A stretch of DNA of 64,000 nt from Clostridia bacterium. GTDB taxonomy: Bacteria; Bacillota; Clostridia; Oscillospirales; CAG-272. The stretch lies in NCBI GenBank assembly GCA_017556745.1, contig JAFYMF010000057.1:98816-162815 (forward strand). Reading direction: 5' to 3'. Below the pieces are notes generated by a model. That model saw only the letters and a list, made by a program, of their open reading frames with translations. It was not told where the DNA came from and searched no databases. Positions 1 to 7,495 of the stretch are shown piece after piece. The translations under genes were made by a program, and so were the position numbers. Each line of letters starts with the position of its first letter. Position 1 is the first letter of the stretch.

Positions 1-2
1 AA

Positions 3-806
3 TCAAAATCCGATTTCCCCAAGCCACTCTGCAAGCAGATAAGACCAACGCTTTACTCCGGGACGGTCAAGTCCAAACCCAAGTCCGTGATCACCATATG
101 GGAATATATGTAATTCATATGGAATCTTCTTTTCTCTTAGAGCTGTTGCCATAGCTATACTGTTTGCAACGTTGACACAGTCATCTTCCGCAGTATGCCA
201 CAAAAACACGGGAGGACAATCGTCGCGAACACTGTTTTCGCCGGAAAGACGCGTAACCAGCTCCTTGTCATTGTTATAAGTTTCCTCACCAAGAAGATTT
301 ATCGCACATCCTACATGCCCAAAATCCTTCTCAAGAGAACATACCGCATAACAAAGCACACCGGCATCGGGACGACAGCTTACTCGGTCTATCTCATCAC
401 CGTCATCTCTGCCGTAGTCATAGTGTTCAATTGCCATTACAGAGAGATGTCCACCTGCAGAAAAGCCGAGAACACCTATTTTATCAGAAATAACACCGAA
501 CTTTTCTGCATTGTATCTGACAAAACGAATGGCTCTCTGTACATCGTAAAGTTCAATGGGATAACGGTAAGGTCTTAATCTGTATTTGAGCATAAATGCA
601 TTTATACCGTGACTGTTTAAAAACTCGCAAACCTGCTTTCCCTCGTGATCCTCGGCTCTGTGGGTGTATCCACCGCCGGGACATACTATTACAGCAGAAT
701 GCTCTTTTCCATCCTCAATAATATAGGCATCAACCGAAGGTTCTGCCTGACCGATAGATGGATCAAATCCGGGAGCTCCGTTTTCCCAAAGTAAATAATT
801 TTTCAT
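3..806 (-). CDS. alpha/beta hydrolase, acetyl-esterase-like
   Basis: A 267-aa cytoplasmic alpha/beta hydrolase with no signal peptide. It resembles the BD-FAE / acetylxylan-esterase-like group, which removes acetyl or other acyl groups from sugars. Visible motifs are the oxyanion-hole segment CPGGGY (residues 42-47), the nucleophile elbow GFSAGG with Ser116, an acid in HTAEDD (Asp208/209), and the catalytic His240 in GDHGLG, so the triad is complete. It is the last gene of a minus-strand operon, 21 nt after the sugar kinase, with a CTCCTCC-complement ribosome site before the ATG. The context suggests deacetylation of an imported oligosaccharide or sugar acid; the exact substrate cannot be read from the sequence. 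Confidence 0.8.
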   Translation of the reverse strand: MKNYLLWENGAPGFDPSIGQAEPSVDAYIIEDGKEHSAVIVCPGGGYTHRAEDHEGKQVCEFLNSHGINAFMLKYRLRPYRYPIELYDVQRAIRFVRYNAEKFGVISDKIGVLGFSAGGHLSVMAIEHYDYGRDDGDEIDRVSCRPDAGVLCYAVCSLEKDFGHVGCAINLLGEETYNNDKELVTRLSGENSVRDDCPPVFLWHTAEDDCVNVANSIAMATALREKKIPYELHIFPYGDHGLGFGLDRPGVKRWSYLLAEWLGEIGF

Positions 807-827
807 AACTCTCCTCCTGTTTTTCCT

Positions 828-1754
828 TTACGGAATCGATGGAAGTCCACCCTTTTTGAGGGTACTCATACCTGCATTTTTTGCCGCAAAGGATGTAAAT
901 TCACTTATCTCCTTTATTGAAAGATCTTCTAGCGCTTTTCCCGAAGATATAAATTTATGTATAAAGCTACCGAAGAAAATATCACCCGCACCGGTCGTAT
1001 CTACCGGAACAACATCAGCAGACTGAACGTGTCCTCTTCCACCGGAGGTAGCAAAATATGCCCCGTTTTCAGCATCTGTTATAAGAACCAATGCTATCCC
1101 GAGATCAAGAAAGAATCTTTCGGCATCCTCGATTTTTTCCTTTCCGGAAAGCATCCCTGCTTCTTCTCTCGATACCTTAAGTATATCTGTGTAGCCAATA
1201 TATTTCATTATTTTCTCGATTGCCGCACCTTCACTCTGCCAAAGAGCGGGACGGTAATTAGGATCACATGTGATGATACAGCCTGATTCTCTTGCAGTTT
1301 TGAGCGCATACGCGGTTGCTTCCTCGCTGCATGCAGAGGTAAGAGAAAGTGAACCGAAGTGAAATATCTCAGAGTCCTTTATTAGACAAGCATCAACGTC
1401 ATCCTTTGAAAGGAAGGTATCGGCATTAAAATCACGGTAAAAGCTGAAAGATCTGTCACATTTGTCATCAAGAGAAACGAAAGCAAGTGTTGTATTGTGA
1501 ACACTATCGGTGATAAGATTACTGTCATCTATTCCCGCCTCTTTAACAACATTGCGAAGATGGGCACCGAACATATCATCTCCCACCTTACCGATAAAGG
1601 CTGCACGTCCGCCGTATTTAGCAACAGTTGCAAGGAAAGTAACAGGAGCACCTCCCGCCTTACTGACAAACATCTTGTCTCCTGCATCATCTATACCCAT
1701 GGGAGCCATATCTATAAGTATCTCTCCAAGCGCGGTTACGTTATATTTTTTCAA
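828..1754 (-). CDS. PfkB/ribokinase-family sugar kinase
   Basis: A 308-aa carbohydrate kinase of the PfkB family, which transfers the ATP gamma-phosphate to a sugar or sugar-acid hydroxyl. The N-terminal substrate motif AGGAP (about 33-37), the G-G hinge (48-49) and the C-terminal anion hole/catalytic motif DTTGAGD (252-258, Asp258 the base) are intact, and the length is normal. It is closest in layout to fructokinases and 2-keto-3-deoxygluconate kinases. It lies 18 nt downstream of an HpcH/HpaI-type aldolase and upstream of an esterase, all on the minus strand. A keto-deoxy sugar acid is therefore a reasonable substrate guess, but fructose is equally possible. Confidence 0.85.
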   Translation of the reverse strand: MKKYNVTALGEILIDMAPMGIDDAGDKMFVSKAGGAPVTFLATVAKYGGRAAFIGKVGDDMFGAHLRNVVKEAGIDDSNLITDSVHNTTLAFVSLDDKCDRSFSFYRDFNADTFLSKDDVDACLIKDSEIFHFGSLSLTSACSEEATAYALKTARESGCIITCDPNYRPALWQSEGAAIEKIMKYIGYTDILKVSREEAGMLSGKEKIEDAERFFLDLGIALVLITDAENGAYFATSGGRGHVQSADVVPVDTTGAGDIFFGSFIHKFISSGKALEDLSIKEISEFTSFAAKNAGMSTLKKGGLPSIP

Positions 1755-1772
1755 TTATATCACCCTTTTATC

Positions 1773-2546
1773 TTACTTTGAAAACACCTTTTTTGCATTC
1801 TCAAAAGTAGTCTTTGCACCCTTAACAATATGATCAAAATCAGCTCCGGAAGATATCATATTGATACCCATGTCAAAGTATGTACGCATAAGCTCCTCAT
1901 CATTTGGGGTCATAGATATGCCTATGGTCTTGTTATACTTGTTCATTACCTCAATAGTTCTCTTGACAAGCTTAAGATTATTTTCACCAAGGCAATTTCC
2001 AAGCTCGCCGATAGAACCAGAAAGATCCATAAGACCGAATATGTAACCGTCAATATAAGGATTATTCTTAACGATGTTTTCAAGATCGTCAACTGCGGAT
2101 TCCTGCTCTATCTGAATAAATCTGCAAGTCTTTGCATAACCGTTTTTAATATATTCCGGATCGTCGTCAAGACCGTATCTCACTGCTCTCTTAGGACCGT
2201 AACCACGATTACCAAGCGGGGGATATAGCGTATACTTGATCATTTCTTCAGCATCTGCCGCATTCTTGATCATAGGAAAGATGATACCGTCAACACCCAT
2301 CTCCATAACCTTTTTTGTATAGGTAAAATCATGTTGAGGAACTCTTACGATAGTCGCGGTACCGGCAGCCTTAGCGCAGTTGATCATACTGTAAAGCTGC
2401 TCAAAGGAAATATATGCATGTTCAAGATCTATCCATATAAAATCAAACCCTATATAACCCATCATTTCAGCTATGCTTGGATCAGTCATGGTTATGTGTG
2501 TACCGCAGATATTCTGTTTTGCAAGAACCTTTTCGCGAAGAGTCAT
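1773..2546 (-). CDS. HpcH/HpaI-family aldolase
   Basis: A 257-aa class II (metal-dependent) pyruvate aldolase of the HpcH/HpaI/RhmA type, which cleaves 2-keto-3-deoxy acids to pyruvate plus an aldehyde. Conserved features are IDLEH with His43 (base), Arg68 in VRVP, the GVDGIIFPMI strand (84-93), the YPPLGNRG loop (108-115), and the metal ligands Glu147 (QIEQ) and Asp174 (GLMDLSG). It is the first gene of the aldolase-kinase-esterase operon and starts at an ATG after a GGAGG site. The 197-nt gap to the divergent MocR-type gene should hold both promoters. The likely role is catabolism of a deoxy-keto sugar acid such as a uronate or rhamnonate product; this is inferred from family and neighbours. 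Confidence 0.85.
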   Translation of the reverse strand: MTLREKVLAKQNICGTHITMTDPSIAEMMGYIGFDFIWIDLEHAYISFEQLYSMINCAKAAGTATIVRVPQHDFTYTKKVMEMGVDGIIFPMIKNAADAEEMIKYTLYPPLGNRGYGPKRAVRYGLDDDPEYIKNGYAKTCRFIQIEQESAVDDLENIVKNNPYIDGYIFGLMDLSGSIGELGNCLGENNLKLVKRTIEVMNKYNKTIGISMTPNDEELMRTYFDMGINMISSGADFDHIVKGAKTTFENAKKVFSK

Positions 2547-2743
2547 TTTCTTTTTCCTCCGTTTGCCGTCTTGAAACGACCTATTTTCATTACGTCAAGT
2601 ATATCATAATGAAAATAAAATAACAATAATTAAGAATAAAAATGTCTGTAATTTTATTAAACGGTATTTACAATTTTCAATACCTGAAGTAAAATGTATG
2701 GTAGTATAAAATCATTCTTCATACAAAAGGATAATATGACCAG

Positions 2744-3841
2744 ATGAAGTATACCGTCGATAAAAATAAAAACGAGTCCTCATACATACAGCTGTACCGA
2801 CAAATGAAAAACGATATTGTTAAAGGTAATTACAGATACGGAGCACGTTTACCGTCAAAACGTCTTATCTCTGAAGAAACAGGTGTAAGCGTCATTACAG
2901 TTGAGCATGCATACGCCATATTATGTGACGAGGGATATGCCGAGGCAAAACCGCGGCGCGGTTATTTTGCCGCTTACAGAGAAAAGGATTTTTTATCAGT
3001 AGGTGGCATTGGTTCATATAGAAAGATAAAAACAAGCACACACCTTAACACTGAAAACACCTTTCCCTTCTCCGTTCTTGCAAAAACAATGAGGAGGATC
3101 ATAAGCGATCAAAGAGAAAACATAATGGTCAAGTCCCCTAACAAAGGCTGTAATGAGCTAAGAGAGGCCATCAGCATGTATCTTGCACGTTCAAACGGTA
3201 TGACGGTCACTCCGGACCAGATAATAATAGGCTCCGGTGCTGAATATCTTTATACATTGACAGTACAGCTTTTGGGACGTAAAAATATATTTGGAACGGA
3301 AGATCCCTGCTACGACAAGATCAATCGTGTGTATGAATCCTGTGGAGTGCAGTGCCGTCGGCTGAGAATGGGCAGAGACGGAATAATAACAGATGATCTG
3401 AAAAACACTGATGCTACCATTCTTCACGTTACACCGTTTAACAGCTTTCCCAGTAATGTAACTGCAACAGCTTCAAAGAAAAAAGAATATTTGTTATGGG
3501 CAAAAGAAAGACAAGGATATATCGTAGAAGACAATTTCGACTCTGAATTAACCGTGTCAAGTAAGGCGGAAGATACACTTTTTTCACTTGATTCCAACGG
3601 ACATGTCATTTACGTAAACACCTTTTCAAAGACACTGGCACCCTCTATGCGTGTAGGATATATGGTATTACCACAGAAACTGCTACCCATTTTTGATGAG
3701 AAAATAGGCTTTTTCTCATGTACCGTTCCTGTGTTCGAACAATATACTCTTGCAGAACTGATAAATAGCGGCGACTTCGAGAGGCATATCAACAGAGTCC
3801 GTAGAGAAAGACGAAAGCTGAAAATCAAAAGCGACAGTTAA
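2744..3841 (+). CDS. MocR/PdxR-like GntR regulator, C-terminally truncated
   Basis: A GntR winged-helix domain (about 1-80, with the motif YRYGARLPSKRLISEETGVS) is fused to a fold-type I aminotransferase domain (about 110-365). The PLP-binding lysine is Lys296 in FSKTLAPSMRVGY. Regulators of this MocR family use PLP as effector, and the PdxR subgroup controls vitamin B6 genes. Family members are normally about 450-490 aa. This one stops at 365, right after the helix HINRVRRERRKLK, so the small C-terminal subdomain is missing; the 92 nt before the next gene does not encode it. The next gene is a pyridoxal kinase, which supports a PdxR-like role. The AAAGG site lies 13 nt before the ATG, and a three-codon ORF (ATG at 2736, Met-Thr-Arg) overlaps the start by ATGA. 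Confidence 0.75.
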   Translation: MKYTVDKNKNESSYIQLYRQMKNDIVKGNYRYGARLPSKRLISEETGVSVITVEHAYAILCDEGYAEAKPRRGYFAAYREKDFLSVGGIGSYRKIKTSTHLNTENTFPFSVLAKTMRRIISDQRENIMVKSPNKGCNELREAISMYLARSNGMTVTPDQIIIGSGAEYLYTLTVQLLGRKNIFGTEDPCYDKINRVYESCGVQCRRLRMGRDGIITDDLKNTDATILHVTPFNSFPSNVTATASKKKEYLLWAKERQGYIVEDNFDSELTVSSKAEDTLFSLDSNGHVIYVNTFSKTLAPSMRVGYMVLPQKLLPIFDEKIGFFSCTVPVFEQYTLAELINSGDFERHINRVRRERRKLKIKSDS

Positions 3842-3933
3842 TCTGGTTATATAAAACTATTTTATTTTGGATATTTACACATTACCAATACCGTGATATT
3901 ATTTAGAAAAATAAGTTACTTATAGGAGTATAT

Positions 3934-4767
3934 ATGTCATACGGAAGAGTGCTCACAATACAAGATATTTCCTGCTTCGGTCAGTGTTCTCTGACTGTTG
4001 CTCTCCCTATTCTTTCTGCCTGCGGACATGAGACCTGCGTTCTCCCCTCTGCAGTCCTCTCAACACACACCGGCGGTTTCACAGGTTTTACTTTCAGAGA
4101 TCTCACCGAGGATATGCCCTCCATCAAGGATCACTGGATCAAAGAAAAAATTTCTTTTGATGCTATTTATACAGGATATCTCGGCAGCACACGTCAGATA
4201 GACTATGTAAAGGATATTTTTGCTGCTTTTGATAAAGAAGGATGCCTCAAGGTAGTCGATCCCGCTATGGCAGATAACGGAAAGCTGTACTACGGATTTG
4301 ACGATAAATTTGTTGCAGAGATGAAAACACTCTGCGGTAAAGCGGATTATCTTGTTCCCAATATTACAGAGTCCTGCTTCCTCACAGATACCGAGTTTAA
4401 GACAGAATACGATGAAGCGTACATAAAGGAACTTCTCGTAAAACTTGCCGCACTCGGATGCAAGAACGTTATTCTCACAGGCGTTTCTTATGCCCCCGGT
4501 ACTACCGGTGCAGTAGTATATGAAAACGGTGAGTACTATTACTACAAGCATGACAAGATAGCAAACGGTTGCCACGGTACAGGTGATATTTACGCATCCG
4601 CTTTCGTCGGCTCACTCCTTCACGGTAAAACTGCTTACGACAGCGCAAAGATCGCCGCTGATTACGTTCTTGCCTGCATCAACGAGACAATTAAGGACGA
4701 GACTCATTGGTACGGTGCAAAATTTGAGCCTGTCCTCGGTAAGCTTATCGAGTCTCTTAAGCAATAA
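3934..4767 (+). CDS. pdxY: pyridoxal/pyridoxamine kinase
   Basis: A 277-aa ribokinase-fold kinase of the PdxK/PdxY group that phosphorylates B6 vitamers as part of PLP salvage. Diagnostic features are the N-terminal RVLTIQDISCFGQCSL segment, TGFTF, the YTGYLG strand, VVDPAMADNGKLY (about 106-118), NITESCFL, and the anion hole/catalytic HGTGD near 216-220. The length is normal. It follows the truncated MocR/PdxR-like regulator by 92 nt on the same strand, a common pairing in Firmicutes, where PLP made by the kinase would feed back on the regulator. An AGGAG site precedes the ATG and a factor-independent terminator follows. PdxY versus PdxK specificity cannot be settled here. Confidence 0.85.
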   Translation: MSYGRVLTIQDISCFGQCSLTVALPILSACGHETCVLPSAVLSTHTGGFTGFTFRDLTEDMPSIKDHWIKEKISFDAIYTGYLGSTRQIDYVKDIFAAFDKEGCLKVVDPAMADNGKLYYGFDDKFVAEMKTLCGKADYLVPNITESCFLTDTEFKTEYDEAYIKELLVKLAALGCKNVILTGVSYAPGTTGAVVYENGEYYYYKHDKIANGCHGTGDIYASAFVGSLLHGKTAYDSAKIAADYVLACINETIKDETHWYGAKFEPVLGKLIESLKQ

Positions 4768-4818
4768 ATCGAAAACTTTTAAAAATATCGTAAATATTTT
4801 TAAATATTATAATACTTT

Positions 4819-4848
4819 AGCCGGTTATCGAAAGGTAGCCGGCTTTTT
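4819..4848 (+). terminator. terminator after pyridoxal kinase
   Basis: A nine-pair stem (AGCCGGTTA with TAGCCGGCT, one G-U pair) and an eight-nt loop are followed by a T-run. It ends the regulator-kinase unit before the next promoter. Confidence 0.75.
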
Positions 4849-4894
4849 GTGTTGATTATAAACCAATGGTTGACAGAAGCTTTTCATATACCGA

Positions 4895-4923
4895 TTGACA
4901 GTAAACAGAGAATGTGATACACT
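4895..4923 (+). promoter_or_regulatory. strong sigma-A promoter for leader/ATPase unit
   Basis: A consensus -35 TTGACA (4895-4900), a 17-nt spacer and a -10 TACACT (4918-4923). Transcription would begin near 4930 and give a leader of about 330 nt before the ATPase start. A second TTGACA lies at 4869. Confidence 0.7.
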
Positions 4924-4977
4924 ATAAATGCAATTAAATTATAAATACTTTAAGCTTATCTAAAGGAGGCGATTATT

Positions 4978-5031
4978 ATGAAAATCACTTATATTTATCG
5001 GATGTCATACCTATCGCCTGCGATATGCTGA
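4978..5031 (+). CDS. putative 17-aa leader peptide
   Basis: ATG with a strong AAAGGAGG site seven nt upstream, then MKITYIYRMSYLSPAIC and a TGA. It is too short for a normal gene, but its ribosome site is among the best in the window and it lies directly after a consensus promoter. Codons 6-10 contain the strand that can pair with the 5' arm of the terminator at 5058. A ribosome on this ORF would therefore decide which RNA fold forms. I do not recognise the peptide. The position and layout resemble leader peptides of inducible resistance genes; that is inference. Confidence 0.5.
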   Translation: MKITYIYRMSYLSPAIC

Positions 5032-5086
5032 ACGCAAGGTTTATATAGTTTTTGATGCACATCCGGTGACGGGTGTGTTTTTGTTT
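4995..5086 (+). promoter_or_regulatory. candidate antiterminator/terminator attenuator
   Basis: Two mutually exclusive folds. Terminator: 5058-5065 (CACATCCG) pairs with 5070-5077 (CGGGTGTG) across a GTGA tetraloop, eight pairs with one G-U, followed by TTTTTGTTTG. Antiterminator: 4995-5005, inside the 17-codon ORF, can pair with 5059-5069 for 11 pairs (two G-U), which takes up the 5' arm of the terminator. Translation through the short ORF would free the terminator; absent or early-blocked translation would favour readthrough into the ATPase gene. Confidence 0.5.
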
Positions 5087-5124
5087 GTCTGAAATATCTT
5101 TCTTTGGCAAACGTATACCTTTAT

Positions 5125-5152
5125 GTACCCGTAGGGGTGCTTTTTGTTTTTC
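5125..5152 (+). terminator. second terminator-like hairpin in the leader
   Basis: GTACCC (5125-5130) pairs with GGGTGC (5135-5140) over a GTAG loop, followed by TTTTTGTTTTT. The stem is short at six pairs. It is a second possible attenuation point between the leader ORF and the ATPase gene. Confidence 0.45.
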
Positions 5153-5217
5153 GTGGAAAGCCCTCGATTATGAGTCAAACGGAAAATTCAGCAAAACCGA
5201 AAGGAGAATTTTTTATT

Positions 5218-5283
5218 ATGACTTCTATTAGCACACTTTTGAAAAATAAAATAGGAGATGCCTATGAAAAGATTAAAAAGTAA
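5218..5283 (+). CDS. putative 21-aa ORF overlapping the ATPase start
   Basis: ATG 11 nt after AAAGGAG, encoding a 21-residue Lys-rich peptide beginning MTSISTLLKNK and ending KIKK. It overlaps the first codons of the downstream ATPase in another frame and stops at 5281-5283. Translation would bring ribosomes to the ATPase ribosome site, so translational coupling is possible. No homology is recognised and it may not be functional as a peptide. Confidence 0.35.
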   Translation: MTSISTLLKNKIGDAYEKIKK

Positions 5284-7078
5284 GATATTATCTATGGAGC
5301 CTAACACAACCACTTACAAGGCGATATATGAAGGTAGTATGACTATAGTTGATCCTGCACATCCTTCAGTAAAACCGTATACAGATTACAGTCCAACCTA
5401 TTACAACGATAACGTTGGATTTGAAATAACCACGACACACAAGTTAGCGCAAGATAAGCCAACAGTAGTGATCAGTATTCCTTGTGAAGCACTTGGAATC
5501 GATATTCCCGACAAATCTACCGAGAGCGCAGAAGCGGATTTTTGCCTTCGTGCTTTCAAAAAATATATCGATGAGCTAAACGCAGAATTATATAATCGAA
5601 GTCGTCCCGATAACGAAAACGGCAAGTATTATTTGTGTGTACCCGGCGGAGAAATAATAAAAAGGAACGCGGTATATTTTGCGCTGTGTCCGCAGAAAGA
5701 CTATACAAACGGTTCGGGATCAACGGTGTATCTTTTGAACGATGATAAACCTCGTCCGCCACTGATGTGCCTATGTATCAGAATCCAAGTTCAGTTTCCC
5801 CTAAAAAAACTTCGCAAAACCCTTCAAATGATGTGCCGCGATCTTCCTGATGCGGTTGATCGCTTCATTTTGAATTTCGATATCGATAGACTGAAGAAAG
5901 CAACCGAACTTGCAAAAAAGCAATCCTCCATCCGCGCGTGGCTAAAGAACAGCAACTATTGTGCTTTTGTTGCCAACGGAAGTATTCTTCCGCGCGCAAA
6001 AGGAACAGACTTACCAATGCTTGATGCAATTCCGTTTAGGTCTACACCCGATGACGAGATTGAAATTTTTGGTGTACGCGGTATGGGGATAAAAAAGGGT
6101 GTTACCGTTATTACGGGCGGTGGCTATTCAGGAAAATCCACTCTGCTTGACACCATATCCGCAGGAATCTATGACCACGTACTTGGTGACGGACGCGAGC
6201 TTTGCATAACAGACGAAAGTGCCGTTACAATTTCTGCAGAGGACGGAAGAAGTGTAAAACACGTCAATATTTCACCGTTTATAAAGTGGTTACCGGGTGG
6301 TAACACAAGCGATTTCTCAACCGATCACGCATCGGGATCGACCTCACAAGCAGCAAATATTATGGAAGCGGTTGATTCAGGTACAAGGTTGTTACTCATT
6401 GACGAAGACAGGAGTGCCACTAACTTTATGATTCGTGACCGCATGATGAAGGAGTTGATAGAAAAAGAACCGATCACCCCATTTACCGACCGAGCCAACG
6501 AGCTTCACAAAACTCGTGATGTTTCTACTATTCTCGTTATCGGTGGTAGCGGTGAGTATCTTTCGGTTGCCGACAAAATCTATATGATGGAGGATTATCT
6601 TATTCACGACGTAACAGAAAAATCCAAAAACATCTGTAATTCATATAACATGACCGCAGAACTGCCCACACCTGCAAACTGGGAACAGATCAGGACCCTT
6701 TACTCTGACCGTTTTTCTTCTTATCCCGAAGGAAGCGGTACAGAAAAACTTGAAGTTTCTGATATGGGTTTTGTCATAATCGGTGATGAAAAGATAGATG
6801 TACGCGGACTTCACGATATTGTTTCTTTCCACCAACTTGATACTCTTGGTTTTATGTTACGCTATTTGGAAATATCCAACAACGACAGAAAGATCGACAT
6901 TGAAAAGAAGATCAATGATTTGTATGCACGGATATACGAGGAAGGAATTGACTTCCTCTATTCTTCCTTCTTTACGACCTGTGAGAGATTTCTCGACCTC
7001 CCTCGCAAGCAGGAGTTGACAGCACTTATCAACCGTATGCGAAAAATAAACATGGTAAAGGGTGATGAAATAAAATAA
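5264..7078 (+). CDS. predicted ABC-class ATPase (COG3044-like), function unknown
   Basis: A 604-aa soluble protein that I assign to the uncharacterised 'predicted ATPase of the ABC class' family (COG3044/ABC_ATPase). The N-terminal half (1-240) has no motif I can name. The C-terminal half carries a Walker A GGGYSGKST (285-293), the family signature DFSTDHASGSTSQAANIMEA, the Walker B-like LLLIDEDRSATNFMIRD, and a late LVIGGSGEYLSVADKIYMM segment. There are no membrane segments, so it is not a transporter on its own. I chose the ATG at 5264 because AGGAG sits six nt upstream; an in-frame ATG at 5258 lies too close to that site. It is controlled by the leader at 4.9-5.2 kb and its stop codon overlaps the start of an Xre regulator. 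Confidence 0.75.
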   Translation: MKRLKSKILSMEPNTTTYKAIYEGSMTIVDPAHPSVKPYTDYSPTYYNDNVGFEITTTHKLAQDKPTVVISIPCEALGIDIPDKSTESAEADFCLRAFKKYIDELNAELYNRSRPDNENGKYYLCVPGGEIIKRNAVYFALCPQKDYTNGSGSTVYLLNDDKPRPPLMCLCIRIQVQFPLKKLRKTLQMMCRDLPDAVDRFILNFDIDRLKKATELAKKQSSIRAWLKNSNYCAFVANGSILPRAKGTDLPMLDAIPFRSTPDDEIEIFGVRGMGIKKGVTVITGGGYSGKSTLLDTISAGIYDHVLGDGRELCITDESAVTISAEDGRSVKHVNISPFIKWLPGGNTSDFSTDHASGSTSQAANIMEAVDSGTRLLLIDEDRSATNFMIRDRMMKELIEKEPITPFTDRANELHKTRDVSTILVIGGSGEYLSVADKIYMMEDYLIHDVTEKSKNICNSYNMTAELPTPANWEQIRTLYSDRFSSYPEGSGTEKLEVSDMGFVIIGDEKIDVRGLHDIVSFHQLDTLGFMLRYLEISNNDRKIDIEKKINDLYARIYEEGIDFLYSSFFTTCERFLDLPRKQELTALINRMRKINMVKGDEIK

Positions 7079-7320
7079 TGACAAAAATCTATTACATAAC
7101 CATCGCTGATAAAATAAAAGTATATCGAAGCAAACACAATGTAACCCAACGAAGCTTTGCTAAGTTACTCGGCGTTTCAGCGCAAGCAATACACAAGTGG
7201 GAAAAACAACTGTGTTATCCGGACATTACTCTCCTACCGCATCTTGCCAAAATATTAGAGTGTAATGTAAATGATTTCTTTAATGAATACCAAATGATAA
7301 AAACTAATAAGGAGCTATAA
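7078..7320 (+). CDS. small Xre-family HTH regulator
   Basis: An 80-aa protein that is almost entirely one Cro/C1-type helix-turn-helix (about 8-65: IKVYRSKHNVTQRSFAKLLGVSAQAIHKWEKQLCYPDITLLPHLAKIL). Its ATG shares the A of the ATPase TAA stop, so the two are translationally coupled and probably work together. It could regulate this operon or a distant target. It has no effector domain. Confidence 0.8.
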   Translation: MTKIYYITIADKIKVYRSKHNVTQRSFAKLLGVSAQAIHKWEKQLCYPDITLLPHLAKILECNVNDFFNEYQMIKTNKEL

Positions 7321-7410
7321 CGCATTTTCGTTAAGTATAATTTATAAATCAATACACAATATCAGTCACACAAAATCAGACTTGCAATTCAAAAATATTG
7401 TCTTTAAAAA

Positions 7411-7446
7411 CAATAAACGTCCTGCAAAAGCAGGGCGTTTATCGTT
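7411..7446. terminator. bidirectional terminator-like hairpin
   Basis: An eleven-pair stem, AAACGTCCTGC (7415-7425) with GCAGGGCGTTT (7430-7440), one G-U pair, between the convergent Xre and S1-domain genes. The T-rich tail is better on the minus strand. Confidence 0.6.
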
Positions 7447-7495
7447 TATTACGAATCGTTTTAATGCAATATATCCATCGGGTGATACATCTTGT

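Larger units (their letters stand above)
4768..5263 (+). other. intergenic region and structured leader
   Basis: About 500 nt without a long gene. It holds the kinase terminator, a strong promoter, a 17-codon ORF with an excellent ribosome site, two hairpins each followed by a T-run, a possible antiterminator pairing, and a second short ORF that overlaps the ATPase start. The layout suggests transcription attenuation of the ATPase gene. Entries within this range give the parts. Confidence 0.65.

Noticed and set aside
5258..5263. Upstream in-frame ATG as start of the ABC-class ATPase
   Set aside because: It overlaps the spacing of the AGGAG site; ATG 5264 has the proper six-nt distance.
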